From the NCBI RefSeq assembly GCF_036323735.1, contig NC_086023.1, positions 10,737,001 through 10,801,000 on the forward strand: a stretch of 64,000 nt of DNA, given 5' to 3'. The notes beneath the pieces are model-generated. The model was not told the DNA's origin. It ran no database searches and saw only the letters and a list, made by a program, of their open reading frames with translations. Each line of letters begins with the position of its first letter. The stretch's first letter is position 1. Origin of the DNA: Rattus norvegicus (Eukaryota; Chordata; Mammalia; Rodentia; Muridae). The translations under genes and the position numbers were made by a program. Shown in pieces: positions 1 through 12,427 of the stretch.

Positions 1-803
1 CGGTTGGCCTGTGCTGGAGTTCTGTCCTTGCTAACCTGATCCTCTTTGAACTTCAGTGCTGAGGTCCCATGCTGCAGCATGGAGAGAGCGGTTGGTTGTC
101 TTGGCTGTTGTGAGGATTGAAGAGGGAGGGGGGAGGCTGTGCTCATCCAGTCTCACTTGCTATGAAGTTTTGAGTAGGTCTCACTCGGGGAGGTAGCTTT
201 GTCATCTGTAAAAAGGGATGCCGAGCCCACTTTGGTTTCAGAGAAAACTCCTGCCCGCTTCTCTAAGGGCAGTTCTGGATTTGAACCCTCACAGTGAGGG
301 TTGGTAATGACTTCACGGCGCAGCACATTGCACACTACCAGCATCCTATGTGCCACCCCTACCCTCTCCTCTAATGTAACAAGGTACAAGTTATCTGTAA
401 AGAAGGAGGCTCTTTTCTAGTGTTTCTAGTGAGGTTGGCCATGTTTAAAGGGGGGAAATGTAGTTAACCACAATAATGCATTTTGGTGGTTCAGCCTGAT
501 GGGTGTTGCTGTGACCGAGTCCTCCAGGTCCAGCAGAGGAAAAGGCTCCGTCTGGCCTCCTGCTGGCCACTGTCCACTCCTCAGCAATGGCAGTCTGCAG
601 TCTAACTCCACAGCCAGCCTCCTCATCCTGCCAGCTGCTCTCTAGGAAGTGTTGGGAATGTGAGCATGAAGAGACCAGAAAGGAATAAAGCCCGAGTGGA
701 CAGGTGGCCTGTAACAACCCAGTCTGGAGCCCTCCCTCTGACTGGGAACGGCCGGCTTTCCTAGCAAACCATTTTTCAAACAAAACTGTCTTTATGCCCT
801 CAT

Positions 804-995
804 GCCTATTTTTTTTAAGATTTTATTCATTTATTATATGTAAGTACACTGTAGCTGTCTTCAGATACACCTGAAGAGGACATCAGATCCCATCACAGAT
901 GGTCGTGAGCCACCATGTGGTTGCTGGGAATTGAACTCAGGACCTCTGGAAGAGCAGTCAGTGCTCTTAACCGCTGAGCCATCTCTCCAGCCCCC
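804..995 (-). mobile_element. B2 SINE
   Basis: The reverse complement of the B2 consensus is clear: it ends in GCCATCTCTCCAGCCCC and contains the antisense of the tRNA-derived head with TTAAGAGCAC. It is flanked by GCCCTCAT at 796-803 and 996-1003, a likely short target-site duplication. Confidence 0.92.
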
Positions 996-1549
996 GCCCT
1001 CATCTGCTAGCATATGGGAGGGTGGCTAAAGCAGTAAAAGAAGGCGCTGCTGCTACCCGCACACTCACTGTGCATCCCTGGGGCCAGCCACCTGCACCTC
1101 AGTGTCCCGGAGGACCCCACCCCAGGTCCATGTGATCACGGAGACTGTCCGTCTGAGTGCTAGCAACATGGGGCGAAGTGGGAAACACAGACAGACCTGG
1201 GGATGACTGAGTGGCACAGCCCTCTGGGAAGGGAGTTCGGTGCGAGTTAAGCATGCAGTTAAAGGATTCCAGGGGCAGCACAGCCCTGAGAAACAAAGCC
1301 TCATTTTGTGTCTGTAACTTTTGTGTCTTTTAATGTGTCTCTATTTTTCCACGGTAATCTATTCAGCTGGCTCATATAAACACTACATGTGTTTGTTTGT
1401 TTATGGCTCACTTTAGAAAACTCTGATTTTTGAGATAAATTTGTTCTCTGAGTTTTTCATGATTTTTTTGTTGCTTAGTTGGCATAAGGTTCTGATTTCT
1501 TTCTAGAAAGTTCAGCAAAAAATAAGTTTTGAGCAATTTCACTTATTTT

Positions 1550-1750
1550 TTATTTTGTGTTTGTGTATATGTTTCTTTCATGTATGTATATGCATCACGT
1601 GTGTGCCTGTGCCTGTGAAGGTCACCAGAGGGCATCATGTATCCTGGGGTAATAATAGCTTCTGCTGAGCCACTCTGGGTGCTGCTGGGAGGCCAGGCCC
1701 CCTGGAAGAGCATCAGCGCCTCTTAGCTTCTGGACCGTCTCTCCAGCCCC
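1550..1750 (-). mobile_element. B3-like (old B2) SINE
   Basis: A diverged antisense B2/B3 element ends CCGTCTCTCCAGCCCC and includes GGAAGAGCATCAGCGCC and a CACCAGAGGGCATCATG body. Divergence is much higher than in the B2 upstream, so it is an older insertion. Confidence 0.75.
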
Positions 1751-1906
1751 ATTACTACAGCTCTAGAATGGCCAGTAAGTTAGCATCCCAGAACTTAGCT
1801 ACTGGCTGTCATAGACACTGTACAATATGGTACCTTTTGGCCTCTCGGATAGAACATTGGGGATTTCTAATCACTCTGACCACTAAATCCCAGGGGATTT
1901 CTTCTA

Positions 1907-1937
1907 TTTTGTTTTGTTTTGTTTTGTTTTGTTTTTA
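1907..1937 (+). repeat. (GTTTT)n simple repeat
   Basis: About six GTTTT units in a row. Confidence 0.9.
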
Positions 1938-2039
1938 GGACTCCCTGTTTTTGTGTCTGGAAAGAACATTTCTATTCAGGCAATAGTGTTGAAAACTAAT
2001 GACACTTTAAATAAGAGACCATTGAAGAGATTATTAAAT

Positions 2040-2790
2040 ATAAGGCACCCAAATTCACCACCTTTGACGTACAGCTTTGTGGCGTTCTGTACATGTCCAC
2101 TGCTGTGCAACCATGCCAGGTCTCTGGAGCGTGTATCCTTCCCAGCTGTGCACGTTGACCATACCCAGTCTTCTCTCCTTGGCTGCTGCCAGCTCTAGTC
2201 TCTGCCTTTGTGAGTTTGGCCGTTCCAGGTACCTCATGTATGAGAAATTACATAGGACTTGGGGTTTTTTCCATTGGCTTATTTCACTTAGCATAGTGTC
2301 TTTAAAGGTAAGTCTCCATTCTGTAGCTGACGCTTACATCTGCTCTCACCCTGCCCTGGTCTCTACTGTTTAACCTCAGAAGAACAGTTGGATCTGGGGG
2401 AGGGGCGTCACCATCCCGCTCCTCTCAGGCTGGCCTAGTTTTATTTGGCATAGCAGGAGTGCAGAAGGGATCCAGCCTCAGTTCCGCGTGGTCACGCTTT
2501 GGCCGCTCGCCTTCTGATAGCCATTCTCAGGGGTATGTGGTGGTGCTTCACTGTGCTTCTGCCTCACATTTTCTGTTGTGCTCAGTGATGGCCAAGGAGA
2601 AATGTTTGATCAAGACCTCTTCCCATTGGTCAGTATAGCACCTTTGTCATAATAGATAGCATGTGTATGAACATGATTCTGTGTGTGGAGGCCGACGTGT
2701 GGGCTGTGTTACTGACTTGCCATAACCAGGGTCTCATTTTGTAGACATCTCTCTACAATGGCGTTTGTGGAGTTTTGTGGGTCTTCTCTT
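2040..2790 (+). mobile_element. Ancient L1 (L1M-type) 3' fragment
   Basis: Phrases typical of old mammalian L1 3' regions appear in order: a TTCCAGGTACCTCAT segment, GGCTTATTTCACTTAGCATAGTG, then GTGATGGCCAAGGAGAAATG. The copy is heavily diverged and has no open frame. The boundaries are approximate. Confidence 0.6.
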
Positions 2791-3445
2791 GTTTTCTGTT
2801 CGTCCTGGAGAATTGGTGCATTAAACATAACCTGGTACAGTGGTAATGCTTGCAGGATAAAGTTAACTTAGAGATGAAAAAGGAAGAACTGGAAGGCGCG
2901 AGGCTGGGGACCAGACACGTGTTTGCAGGAGGATTGTCACTGTGCATTGGTCTCCCTGCCCTCTGAGGAGGAGTTTCTCCCTCCGCTGATGGCCTTTTCC
3001 TACTTTGTCACATGTGCTCCTGCCATTGCAACTATTACCATGTTCTCCCTAACAACGATAAATAGTGAATATTCTAGAGGAGAAAGAAAGGAAAGGTGAG
3101 GGAAGAAGCCCCCTTCTCAAAAAGTGTTATCAAATGGTGCTTGAAGCAGTCCGAGTGCTCAGCGTGCTAATAAACCATGCTCTGTCCAGTGAGGAACGGC
3201 TCTTCAGAGGGCAAAGATACATCTCTGTGGATGCAAGTGCCTGCCTCGAGTGCTCACAGCATCCCCTTTCATTGGATGGGAAGGTCAAGTGTCAGCCCTG
3301 TGTGCTGTATTTTGGGCTCTGTGTGGAAGAAGTTGATTCACAGAACCCAAGGATGAAGAGTGAATCCTGAGCCCTGTATTTGACATGGTTCTTCAAAGTA
3401 ACAGAACTTAGAGGCTGAATTTCTCTGTCTCTCTGTCTCTGTCAC

Positions 3446-3446
<1 letters not shown>

Positions 3447-3499
<53 letters not shown>
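3447..3499 (+). repeat. (TG)n microsatellite
   Basis: An uninterrupted TG tract of roughly 25 units, preceded by TCTCTGTC repeats. Confidence 0.95.
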
Positions 3500-3772
3500 C
3501 TTATATGTTACATATTCCTAAATCCATATGTGTGTGTATGTATATATTATTATTTAGAATGGCTTACAGGCTATAGTCCAGCTAATCCAACGATGGCTGC
3601 CTCCAAATGGAAAATCCAAGAATCCACAAGACTGGATATCTCAGCTGTTCTGCAGTGCATGCTGGGACCCTAAAGTAGTCAGTACAGTGCCAGGGAAGTA
3701 ACAGACTTGTTAGCAAGGTGAGTGCAATCAGGCAAAGAACAAATGATTCTTTCTTCTCTTTCCTTATATAGT

Positions 3773-3985
3773 AGTGGTCCCAACCTTTCTGATGCTGTGA
3801 CCCATTAATACAGCTCCTCATATTGTGGAACCAACCATAGAAATATTTAATTGCTACTCCACAGCTGTAATTTTGCTGTTGTTATAAACCGTAATGTAAG
3901 TATTTGAAATGCAGGGTATCTGATCTACAACCTTCCAGAGGGGTCACGGGGTCACAGCCCTCAGGTGGAGAGTCACAGTCATGGG
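3773..3985. mobile_element. hAT-like non-autonomous DNA element (URR1-like)
   Basis: It begins AGTGGTCCCAACCTTTCTGATGC, close to the CAGTGGTTCTCAACC terminus of hAT-Charlie elements. It contains the familiar rodent core with ACAGCTGTAATTTTGCTGTTGTTATAAACCGTAATG and a GGGGTCACGGGGTCAC region. The name URR1 is from memory of rodent repeat families and should be confirmed with a repeat library. Confidence 0.6.
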
Positions 3986-5385
3986 GACGTCCGCAGAAGG
4001 TGTGTTCCACACTAGATCTGGATTAGTGCTGTATCTGCCTACCCGAACTCAGCAGAAATCCCTCTCAGGACTGGGAGTCCTCTATTTGGGGGTCTTAGTT
4101 AATTCCACATATAGTCACGCTGACAACTGAGAACAGCCATCACGTGCCCTGAATGACTAAGGATGCAGGGAATGCAGGTCAAAGGGCGGTGGCAACCCTT
4201 GTCATCTGCCTCTGCACCTTCATTCTTCACAGCTCAGACACGAGCTGTAGACGAGTCTCACCTTTCCTTACTTTGTGAGTTCTCCGGCCTGGGGATTTGA
4301 AATGAGAGATGGCGGGCGAAGGTGCTTAGCTTCATTTTAGCCTGACAGTTTGCAGTTCTGTTTAGTCATGGAAGCTAGCAGGCATCTCAATGAATAATGA
4401 CAGTCTCGGAGGACTCAGTCCACCAGTGAGCCACATTCCTGTGGCATAGAATCATTTTTGACCCTCGGGCATTTTTGAGAGGCCACGGTATAGGTTTAAT
4501 TTCTCCTACACCACTAACGTCTGTGTTAATTTTGGCCATCAAGTCACTTAATGTTAATGTTACTTCTATAATTTTGAAGTGTAAATTCACCTAAAAGGGA
4601 CTTCAGACTGCTTACAGCTACACCAGTGGGGCCAGTCTGCTGCTATGGTTTGGAGCCTCTAAAATCTTAGGTGAGGGGCAGAGGCTGGACCGGAAGTGCA
4701 CTGTGCTCTCTGTCCAATTTCACTTCCCGCAGCATCTTGTTTAGAAGGCAGTCTGCAGCCTTCTCCTCAGTGCCCTCTGTGCAGTAGAGTCTGAGACATT
4801 CATGCACTGCTCTCTCCAGGGGCCATTGCTGACAATAACCCAACAAAGCAGCAGTCAGGACACTTCTTTCTGTAAGGCTCATTTCGCTCTGCGTAGGAAG
4901 AATCCAGCCCCCGGTCAGTGCTCATAGGGTGATAGCTGAGCTGCAGAAGCAGAGTGTCAGAGCAGGACCGCTTACTTGCTCTCTAAAGGAAGGGTGCTCG
5001 AGGCCCAAGTGGCGTAACCCTGTGTACTTCCAAATCTGCTGTGGACAGGAGTCCAAATGGCATTCTTATGGATGCCTTATAATTAGTTGTGAAACTCTTT
5101 ATTGCATTTTAAATTGGATTCAACAAGTAGTTATACCGGGATAATTTAAATGTTTTAGAATCCAGTATTTAGCTGTAACAGTAGACTATTGGTAACGAGA
5201 TTATGAGTACACGCTATAGAAGGCATTCTGCAAATTGTCAGCCATGTCACCTTTACAGTCTACCTTACTCCTGATCAAACACATGTGTGATCACAGTTGC
5301 TATGGAATTTTTAGGTTTGAAATTTCTAACGTTGGGATATAGTAGAATCAGAGGTTTTGTTCTTGGTTTTGTTCTGTGCTTGTGT

Positions 5386-5546
5386 TTTTGTTTCTGAGAC
5401 AGGGTCTTTCTTTATATTTCTGGCCATCTTGGGATGCTCTCTCTACCAGGCTAACTTTGAATTCACAGAGCTCGGCCTGTGTCCATCCCTGCACCATTCC
5501 CAGCAGCTGGGATTAAAGGTGTGCACCACTATGCTGGATGTGGGTT
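5386..5546 (-). mobile_element. B1 SINE
   Basis: Antisense B1: GAGACAGGGTCTTTCTTTATA, then CCAGGCTAACTTTGAATTCACAGAG, then AGCTGGGATTAAAGGTGTGCACCAC. Moderately diverged. Confidence 0.85.
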
Positions 5547-5804
5547 TGGGTTTTCTTGACATATGTATCAGAAGTTGAGAAGAGTATGACTCCATGTCCC
5601 TCACCCATTCAGAAGTCCTTGATTTTGTCTTTTGTGTTCAGAGGGATTAAAGCATTACTAGGAGCACAGAGCCTAGGCTGCAAGGTCTGGAGTCTGGCCT
5701 GCCACAGTCTGATTCGTTTTACACAGGCACGTCAGGTTTTCTTGTAATTCTAAAGTCCAAATATTATTTCTCTTGTTGAACCAAAACATCCCTTCTGTTG
5801 AATC

Positions 5805-5897
5805 TTTTTTTTTTTTTATTAACTTGAGTATTTCTTATATACATTTCGAGTGTTATTCCCTTTCCCGGTATCCGGGCAAACATCCCCCTCCCCCCCT
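5805..5897 (-). mobile_element. L1 3'-end fragment (rodent)
   Basis: A poly-T stretch is followed by TTAACTTGAGTATTTCTTATATACATTTCGAGTGTTATTCCCTTTCC, the antisense of a young rodent L1 3' terminus. It is flanked by near-identical CTGTTGAATCTTTT and CTGTTGAGTCTTTT, a probable target-site duplication, so this is a short, strongly 5'-truncated insertion. Confidence 0.75.
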
Positions 5898-5907
5898 GTT
5901 GAGTCTT

Positions 5908-6262
5908 TTAGTTTGGGTTACTATTGGTATGATGAAACGCTATGACCAAAGCAGTTTGAGGAGGAAAGGGTTAATTTGGCTCATTTCCACAGCCTAGTTC
6001 ACAGAATAGGAACTCAAACAGGGCAGGCGCTAATGGAGAGGCCATGAGGAATACTCATGGGAACATGGCTTGCTCAGTCTACTTTCTTACAGAGCCAAGG
6101 ACCACCAGCCCAGTATGGCCCCACACACGGTGGGCTGGGCCTCCCACGTCAGTTACTAAGAAGATCCCCTGTAGGCTTGCCTACAGCTCGACCTTTAGAG
6201 GCATTTTCTTGGTTCTCTGTTCTCTGATGACCGTGCTTGTGTCAAGTTGACGTAAAATCAGG
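5908..6262 (-). repeat. Unnamed rodent dispersed repeat, family R1 copy
   Basis: Antisense copy of a roughly 350-400 bp dispersed repeat also present at 16636 and 60547 in this window. Shared landmarks are GGACCACCAGCCCAG, the antisense of TTAATTAGTGATTGATGG and a GTGTCAAGTTGACGT end. I recognise it as a common rodent interspersed family but cannot name it with confidence. Confidence 0.65.
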
Positions 6263-6486
6263 CAGCACACATGTCACATAAAAAGAAGTAGCAGCTATCA
6301 TTAGTGAGATGTTTGACCTCAGGCCTGAGCGACTTGCTCTGCACCCGCAGATTTACAGCAGTCATAGCGTTACACTGAGAACACGGAAGACCCAGAGAAT
6401 TAGTGTGTTACTTGGGCATTTCTGTATTCAGCATCTGCTCTTATCTGCCTGTAAGTGGCCTTTTTCAAATGGATTTTCCCTGTCAG

Positions 6487-6645
6487 GTGTCACTTGGAAG
6501 GCAGAGGCAGGAGGATCTCTGTGAGTTCAAAGCCAGCCTAGTTGAGAAAGGGAGACTAAGACAGCCAGGGCTCCACAGAGAAACCCTGTCTTGATAGAAT
6601 TCAAAATCAAACAAACAAGCAAACAAACAACAGAACAAACCAGAA
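6487..6645 (+). mobile_element. B1 SINE
   Basis: Sense B1 lacking part of its head: GGAAGGCAGAGGCAGGAGGATC, AGTTCAAAGCCAGCCTAG, GACAGCCAGGGCTCCACAGAG, then an A-rich CAAACAAACAAG tail. Confidence 0.85.
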
Positions 6646-7168
6646 AACCAAAAGTGTTTCTCCCTCTTGCTATAGAACCTCCTTCTTAGGAAAAAGAATG
6701 TTTGCGAGTGAAGCAGCGGCCTAGCCCAGATGGGGTGTAGCTCTAGGGTGGACTCAGGGGCGTGCTCCCTGCTCTGCTCTGAGAAGCCTGACTGTCAGGT
6801 GAACTAACAAAGGAGCCTATTGGTTAGCCGACCCTGCCCATAATCCCCACCCTAAAGCCATGGCAGCACCTGACATAAAGTGCTGACTGTGGTGGAAGTC
6901 AGTCCAAAGTTCAGTGCAAGGTTTCCTTCAGGATATGCTCCCAGGAGAGGGAGAATGGCCACTTTAGAATTCTTTGTGTAAGAAGCTCTCCCTTGAATGG
7001 CCCGAGCTCCCTCCATAGGGGTTAGGCAAACAGCTGCCGTAGACTCTCAGGACACTCTCCAGTGAACAGGGGCACCGTGGCTGCAGGACCTGGAATGAGC
7101 TGTGGAAACTCAAGCCCGAGGAAATTAGCGTACAGATGTGTTTGAAGTTCCACAAAAAGCAAAACTGG

Positions 7169-7300
7169 TCTGCAGCAACAGAGGAGCAGGTCTGCAGCAA
7201 CAGAGGAGCAGGTCTGCAGCAACCGAGGAGCAGGTCTGCAGCAACCGAGAAGCAGGTCTGCAGCAACAGAGAAGCAGGTCTACAGCAACAGAGGAGCAGG
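7169..7300 (+). repeat. 22-bp minisatellite, 6 copies
   Basis: Six tandem units of 22 bp, each starting TCTGCAGCAAC and ending GAGCAGG, fill exactly 132 bases with a few substitutions (AACAGAGGAG, AACCGAGGAG and AACCGAGAAG variants). Open frames across it on both strands are a by-product of the unit sequence. Confidence 0.95.
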
Positions 7301-8193
7301 TGTCTGCAAAGTCGCAGATGAGGAAGAGGAGTGCCTTTCAACATGAGCCTGAGAGAGTGTGGGGAGAAAGTTCTAGGTTCATAGAGCCTGAGCCAGCTAC
7401 ACGTCAGTGGGTCTCAGCTCCTGAGCTTGGTGTATTAGCCCTGAGTTTTATACATTGCACCGAATAGAAATTGTATCTCAGTTTACAGACAGCAGCAGCA
7501 TTTTGCTGTGTCATTGTCTTATTCCCCTATGCCGACCCTCAGTTCTGCATTGCCACTGTTCTAGATGTTAACATCAGAAACAACTTCGCAATTTCCTCAT
7601 TTGATCCTCTTATAAACACTGCTGCCTTGATGAAGAAAAAAAGTTTAAAATTGCTAATGCCAGACTCTGTTGTAGCCACTGTCTGCATTCAAGAGTGAAC
7701 TTAGATGATTTTACAGACTGGCGCGTGCCAGCAGAACCCACTGCCGGGGGACAGATTTGCTGAGCATGACCCCTCTTGCAGGGTAAGCACAGATCCGATG
7801 AAGACATTTTACTGAGATGTGTTCAATAGGAGGCGTTTTGTTCAGTAGTTTCTGTAAATTTTCTGGATTTTCTGTTCTAAAGTATATAACTTTTTGATTT
7901 AGTTTTGAATAACAACACAGGTTATGTAAAATGATTGGTGGCCTAGTATTTATTCTGTAAAATGTCTGCCCATGAAGGAACAGATAGCGTATGAGCTCAC
8001 TCACCGAAGTGTCTGAGCAAATTGGGATGCGAGGTGCTAAGGCTGGAAAAGGGGGCGACAGGGGCTTTGGGGGGTCTGAGGTTTTAGTTGACATACTGAG
8101 TCTGATGGCACGTGGCTTTAATCCATTCCTAAGTATTCACCATGCACATGAACCAACCATTATTATTCCCCATAAATATGTATGTCAAATAAC

Positions 8194-8330
8194 TAAGAGA
8201 TGGAGAAATGCCTCCACCACTAGGAGCACTGCATGGTCTCTCCAAAGACCTGAGTTCAGTCCCCAGAAGCCCTGTCAGATCGCTCAGCACCACCTACCTC
8301 AGCTCTGACAGACCGGATACATACGCATGT
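8194..8330 (+). mobile_element. B2/B3-like SINE remnant
   Basis: A diverged sense copy contains AGATGGAGAAATGCCTC, then TCTCCAAAGACCTGAGTTCAGTCCCCAG and a CA-rich 3' end. It runs into the following CG/CA tract. Confidence 0.5.
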
Positions 8331-8341
8331 GCACTTCCATG

Positions 8342-8353
8342 GACGCGCGCGCG

Positions 8354-8396
<43 letters not shown>
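8342..8396 (+). repeat. (CG)n/(CA)n alternating tract
   Basis: GCGCGCGCGCACGCGCGC passes directly into about 18 CA units. Strict purine-pyrimidine alternation makes it a good Z-DNA candidate. Confidence 0.9.
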
Positions 8397-8399
<3 letters not shown>

Positions 8400-8858
8400 T
8401 AAAGATGCATTTAAAACTTCCTAAAGAGATAGAGTGTAAAGATAAGAAAGACCCACTCAGCCCACTCAGTAGCCAGTTCCTGTCACCAAGGCCAGCCACT
8501 CTCCTCTTTGACGTTGGCAAGTCTCTCTCCAGCTGTTTGCAGACGAAGCTTTAAAGAAACAAGCAGTTGTGCTCCGAGCATCAGAGAGGATTTGCATCTA
8601 AGGGCTCTTTTGCACAGACTCCTCCCGGGGCTCAGTGCCTGTGAGGCCCTGTGACGGCACTGGCAGCACCGGCACTGGCAGCAACTGGTCGAAGAGAAAT
8701 GTGAGGGTGAAGACTTCATCCTGCAGCCGGTCCTGGTGTCTCATTCTTGGCAAATGCTGAACTCAACGTGTTACCTCGGCTCTCTGTCCGTTGGCACAGC
8801 TAGATCCCAGTAGCCAACGGGAGTTACGTTTATAACTCCAAGTAAAAACAACATGAAG

Positions 8859-9043
8859 AGAGAGCAGAGCCGCGCTGGCATTTCTATACAGGTTTGAAGG
8901 AAACACTGCCCTTAGCAGACGCCTTTGACCAGAGAGCAGAGCCTCGCTGGCTTTTCTATACAGGTTTTAAGGAAACACTGCCTTTAGCAGACGCCTTTGA
9001 CCAGAGAGCAGAGCCGCGCTGGCATTTCTATACAGGTTTTAAG
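8859..9043 (+). repeat. 72-bp tandem repeat, about 2.6 copies
   Basis: Units start at 8859, 8931 and 9003 with AGAGAGCAGAGC and continue through GGCATTTCTATACAGGTTT and GCAGACGCCTTTGACC. The third is cut after TACAGGTTTTAAG. Units differ by only a few bases, so the duplication is fairly recent. Confidence 0.92.
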
Positions 9044-9080
9044 AGTCGCTGCTGCCGCCCCTGACCTCTTCTTTCTCCTT

Positions 9081-9111
9081 ATCTTCCTCCTCCTCCTCCC
9101 TCCTTCCTTCT
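9081..9111 (+). repeat. TCC-rich simple repeat
   Basis: A pyrimidine tract with TTCCTCCTCCTCCTCC. The ORFs reading Arg-rich on the other strand are artefacts of it. Confidence 0.8.
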
Positions 9112-10726
9112 TGGTCAAAAATAGATCAAATTGACTAATGAAGGGGACTTCCTGTATATAAGATTGTGTTAGCACAGAAGTACTTCTCTTCTTGGGGCAA
9201 CTTATAAATTACTTAGATCAATCTCTCCTAAGTATGCATTTTAGTACTAGAAAGTGTGCTTGTGAGTATTTTGCCAAAACATGGGATTTGTCTCCAGCAC
9301 GTGAGTAGCTCTTAAATCTCTAAGGTGCTCACCGTGCCAGGTTCGACATCTTATGTCACTGCGGGCAAAGCTCTAGAGAGGAGGCGGCGGGGTATGTGTG
9401 CTTCCTTCAAACTGTCCTGCCTTTCCCACCAAGTTCTGTGGTTCCTAGGAAGCCTTCAGAATGCCACATCTAGAGAAGAGAAAACCTAGGTCAGAATGCT
9501 TGCTTGGAGCAGTTATTTTTAGTAGCAAATCTAAAAGCCATACTTTTTTCTTTTTAAGAAGATAATTGAGTGCCTGTGGGCATATCATGCACACGTGTGA
9601 CGTGTGTGTGTGTGTCAGAGTGAGATCCTGAGTTCTAGCCTGTGTGTACGGGCGTGGGGGGGGGGTAGGGCTGCGGAACTGAGGGGAGAAGACGTCTGTC
9701 TCCTACTAGCATGAGGGGCAGTGGCTTGCTCAGTCTGCTATAAAGCTCTGTCAATGTAGCTTTTGCATCATGTGACTGCAGGAAAAGCTATTATCTCAAT
9801 GAAAAGAAAGCCAGTTAGAGCAAGCGATAGGATAGAAGCAGGAGAATTTTCGAGTGTTCCGTGCAGGCTTGTCAAAGGGCTGTCTGTGCGGTCAGCAGCT
9901 GCAAAGGACGCCAGCCATAGTTCCTCAGCTCTCCACAGAAGGGTGCCCGGCCTACACAAGGTGTGGGCCGGGGCCGATGGAGGGGATCGCTGAGGCGGCA
10001 CTTGCTCATTGCTAATCCAGAGAGGGTTGTGGGAGACGGGCTGTGTGCACCCCTGAATGGCGGCTGAGCTCAGTCACCGGCTGTCTCGGAAGGGCTCTGA
10101 CGTAACATTTCATATGTTCCTGCATTCTGTGTGCCCTGCACTTGTGGAAGGAAGCACTGAACATGGCAGCGGAGGACAAACGGACACCGCACGGTACAAA
10201 TGGATCCCAGGGCCCTCTATTGTTTGCTTGGTGTGTGAAGGTTGTTTGCAGACCCTCATTCTGCTGAGTACGGCCTCTTGCTTGTTTGAAGGAAGTATTT
10301 TGGTAATTTCTGAAATTTGGAATTTCTGAAATTCAGACAAATCTTAAATCTTTAAGGTGCAAATTTGAATTATTAATAGATGAATGTCTTTGTACTTACG
10401 TCTCTCGTTTTCATTATCCCTTTGTACACGTGTATGTGTCTGTCTGTCTGTATCTGTCTATGTCTAAGTTCTATCGAATAGAACTTTCTAATTTTGACTG
10501 AAGCTCCCATTGCATGACTTTGTTATATAGTACTTAACTTTCTCTGTTTAGTCCTTAATTTGTTACATGCAAGAAACAAATAGCACCCACTTAGTCAAGT
10601 TTCAGACAGTACTTGACCATTTTTAATGCTATTGATGTCCCTTCCCCTTAACCTGGGAAGGCATAGTGCTCCAAACCCCCAGGTAGTGTGTGATAGCAGG
10701 GCCAGCCACCTGAGGAAGACCTGTAG

Positions 10727-10728
<2 letters not shown>

Positions 10729-10772
<44 letters not shown>
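10729..10772 (+). repeat. (TG)n microsatellite
   Basis: About 22 perfect TG units. Confidence 0.95.
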
Positions 10773-10774
<2 letters not shown>

Positions 10775-10860
10775 AAATCACATAAAATTCTGAAACTAAG
10801 TGGTATTTTATACCATTCCCCTTAAAAATTGACAATAAGAGAGGTGAGCAGTCAAACAAG

Positions 10861-10896
10861 ATATTCCTGCAATTTTTTTTAATATTCCTGCAATTT
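10861..10896 (+). repeat. 15-bp direct duplication around a T-rich spacer
   Basis: ATATTCCTGCAATTT occurs at 10861-10875 and again at 10882-10896, separated only by TTTTTA. Confidence 0.85.
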
Positions 10897-12427
10897 AATG
10901 AATAATTCTTTGACCCTTTTTCAATAGAAGCAACGCAGATATGATTGTTAATTATACAAAGTCAAGGATCCTTCTGGCTTACCGGATCCACAGGGCAGAC
11001 AGACGCTGTGCGACAGCTTGATACAGCGCTCAGCACACAAGCTTCGCTCTTGGGCGCAGTGGCAGTGGCACCTTGGCTCCTCTTTCGACATGAAATAGTT
11101 TGGTTCAGATAGACAGTTAAGTACATGAAGGTGGATTAAAAAACATACAGAAATCTCTCACATCTATAAAGTACTAAATATTTAAATAATAAAGAAATTT
11201 GACGCTAAATTGTTTGGGCAATTAATTTCTTTCATTGTTTTGCTATTTAATTTATAATTTCTAGAGCAATCTGAGATAATGAAAGGTATTCTCCTTGAGT
11301 ACTGATACCATCAGTATCACCACCATCATCATCATTCCCACCACTGCTGTTAGCATTGGACTGAAGGTCTGGGAAGCCAGGGGCAGCTGCAGCAGTTAGT
11401 CCAGTGAGATAACGTAGTCCTGCCACTGAGTCCGTGCTTTATGACATGAATGAGTGTCTTGAATTTTATGCAACTTCTGTATATAGTTGAAGGAATTCTA
11501 TGCAAAACAGTTCTGTCTGAGGAGAGAATGCCTTCCCAGTGGCTGTCCATGGCTGTCCACAAGGGCAGCTCTATATAAGGGTGTAAAGTAGTTCGAGAAG
11601 CGCTCCTCATAGGGTTGGGGAAGCTAAGCTAAGCAGGAATTCACTTTGAACCTAAAACAGTACGGTTTGTTGGATCGTTCTAGTTTTCCTTGATTTGTGT
11701 GTTTTATTTCTATGGCATTGTATGATTAAGCCTAAAGCTTTGAAAGATATTTTATGTCCAATCAGTAAGATTGCTTTTAGGTAATATAATATAGCAATTT
11801 TTAATGAAAATAATACAGCTTGGAGGTAGAATACCCTTCAAAGCCTTAGGTTCAATCACCCCGTGCCTGGAAGCCAGGAGAGCCCTTAGTGTCACTGAGT
11901 GAAGAGCAACTTTTGACTTCAGGTGGAGTCCACACGGGCTGAGCCACCAGCTTGCCTCACCTTCATATGTAGCCACAGTAACCAACCACAGATACTATAA
12001 CCTGACCTTGTCGGCCGAGGGCCTTCATTCCCTGGAGTCCTGGTAATTTGTGGGGAAGATGGGGGAAAAAAGCTGGGACCATAACAGACTAGTGGTGGCC
12101 ACACGACCTTATGTATTAGAAACAGTTTTACTCAAAGGAAGCCAGGGAAACGCACAGGTCATGGCGTGTGGGAGTCGCAGCCAGTGTGCTTTCTCAGGCA
12201 CAGTTTCCAGGGTTGGAATACCGAAGGCCAGGGAGCAAAGGAGCAGGGCTCACCTGTCGCTCAGTTACGTAGCCTGTCCTTGACACAGGAGACGGCCTGG
12301 GCATTTTCGATGTGTCCATTTCCTCACACCAAGTGCACAGAGTTCCAGTTCTGTGCTTATCCACCAATATTGTAGCAGAGACAGTGTGCCATATTTTAAC
12401 TTAAAAACTCAAGGCTTTTCTCTAAAA

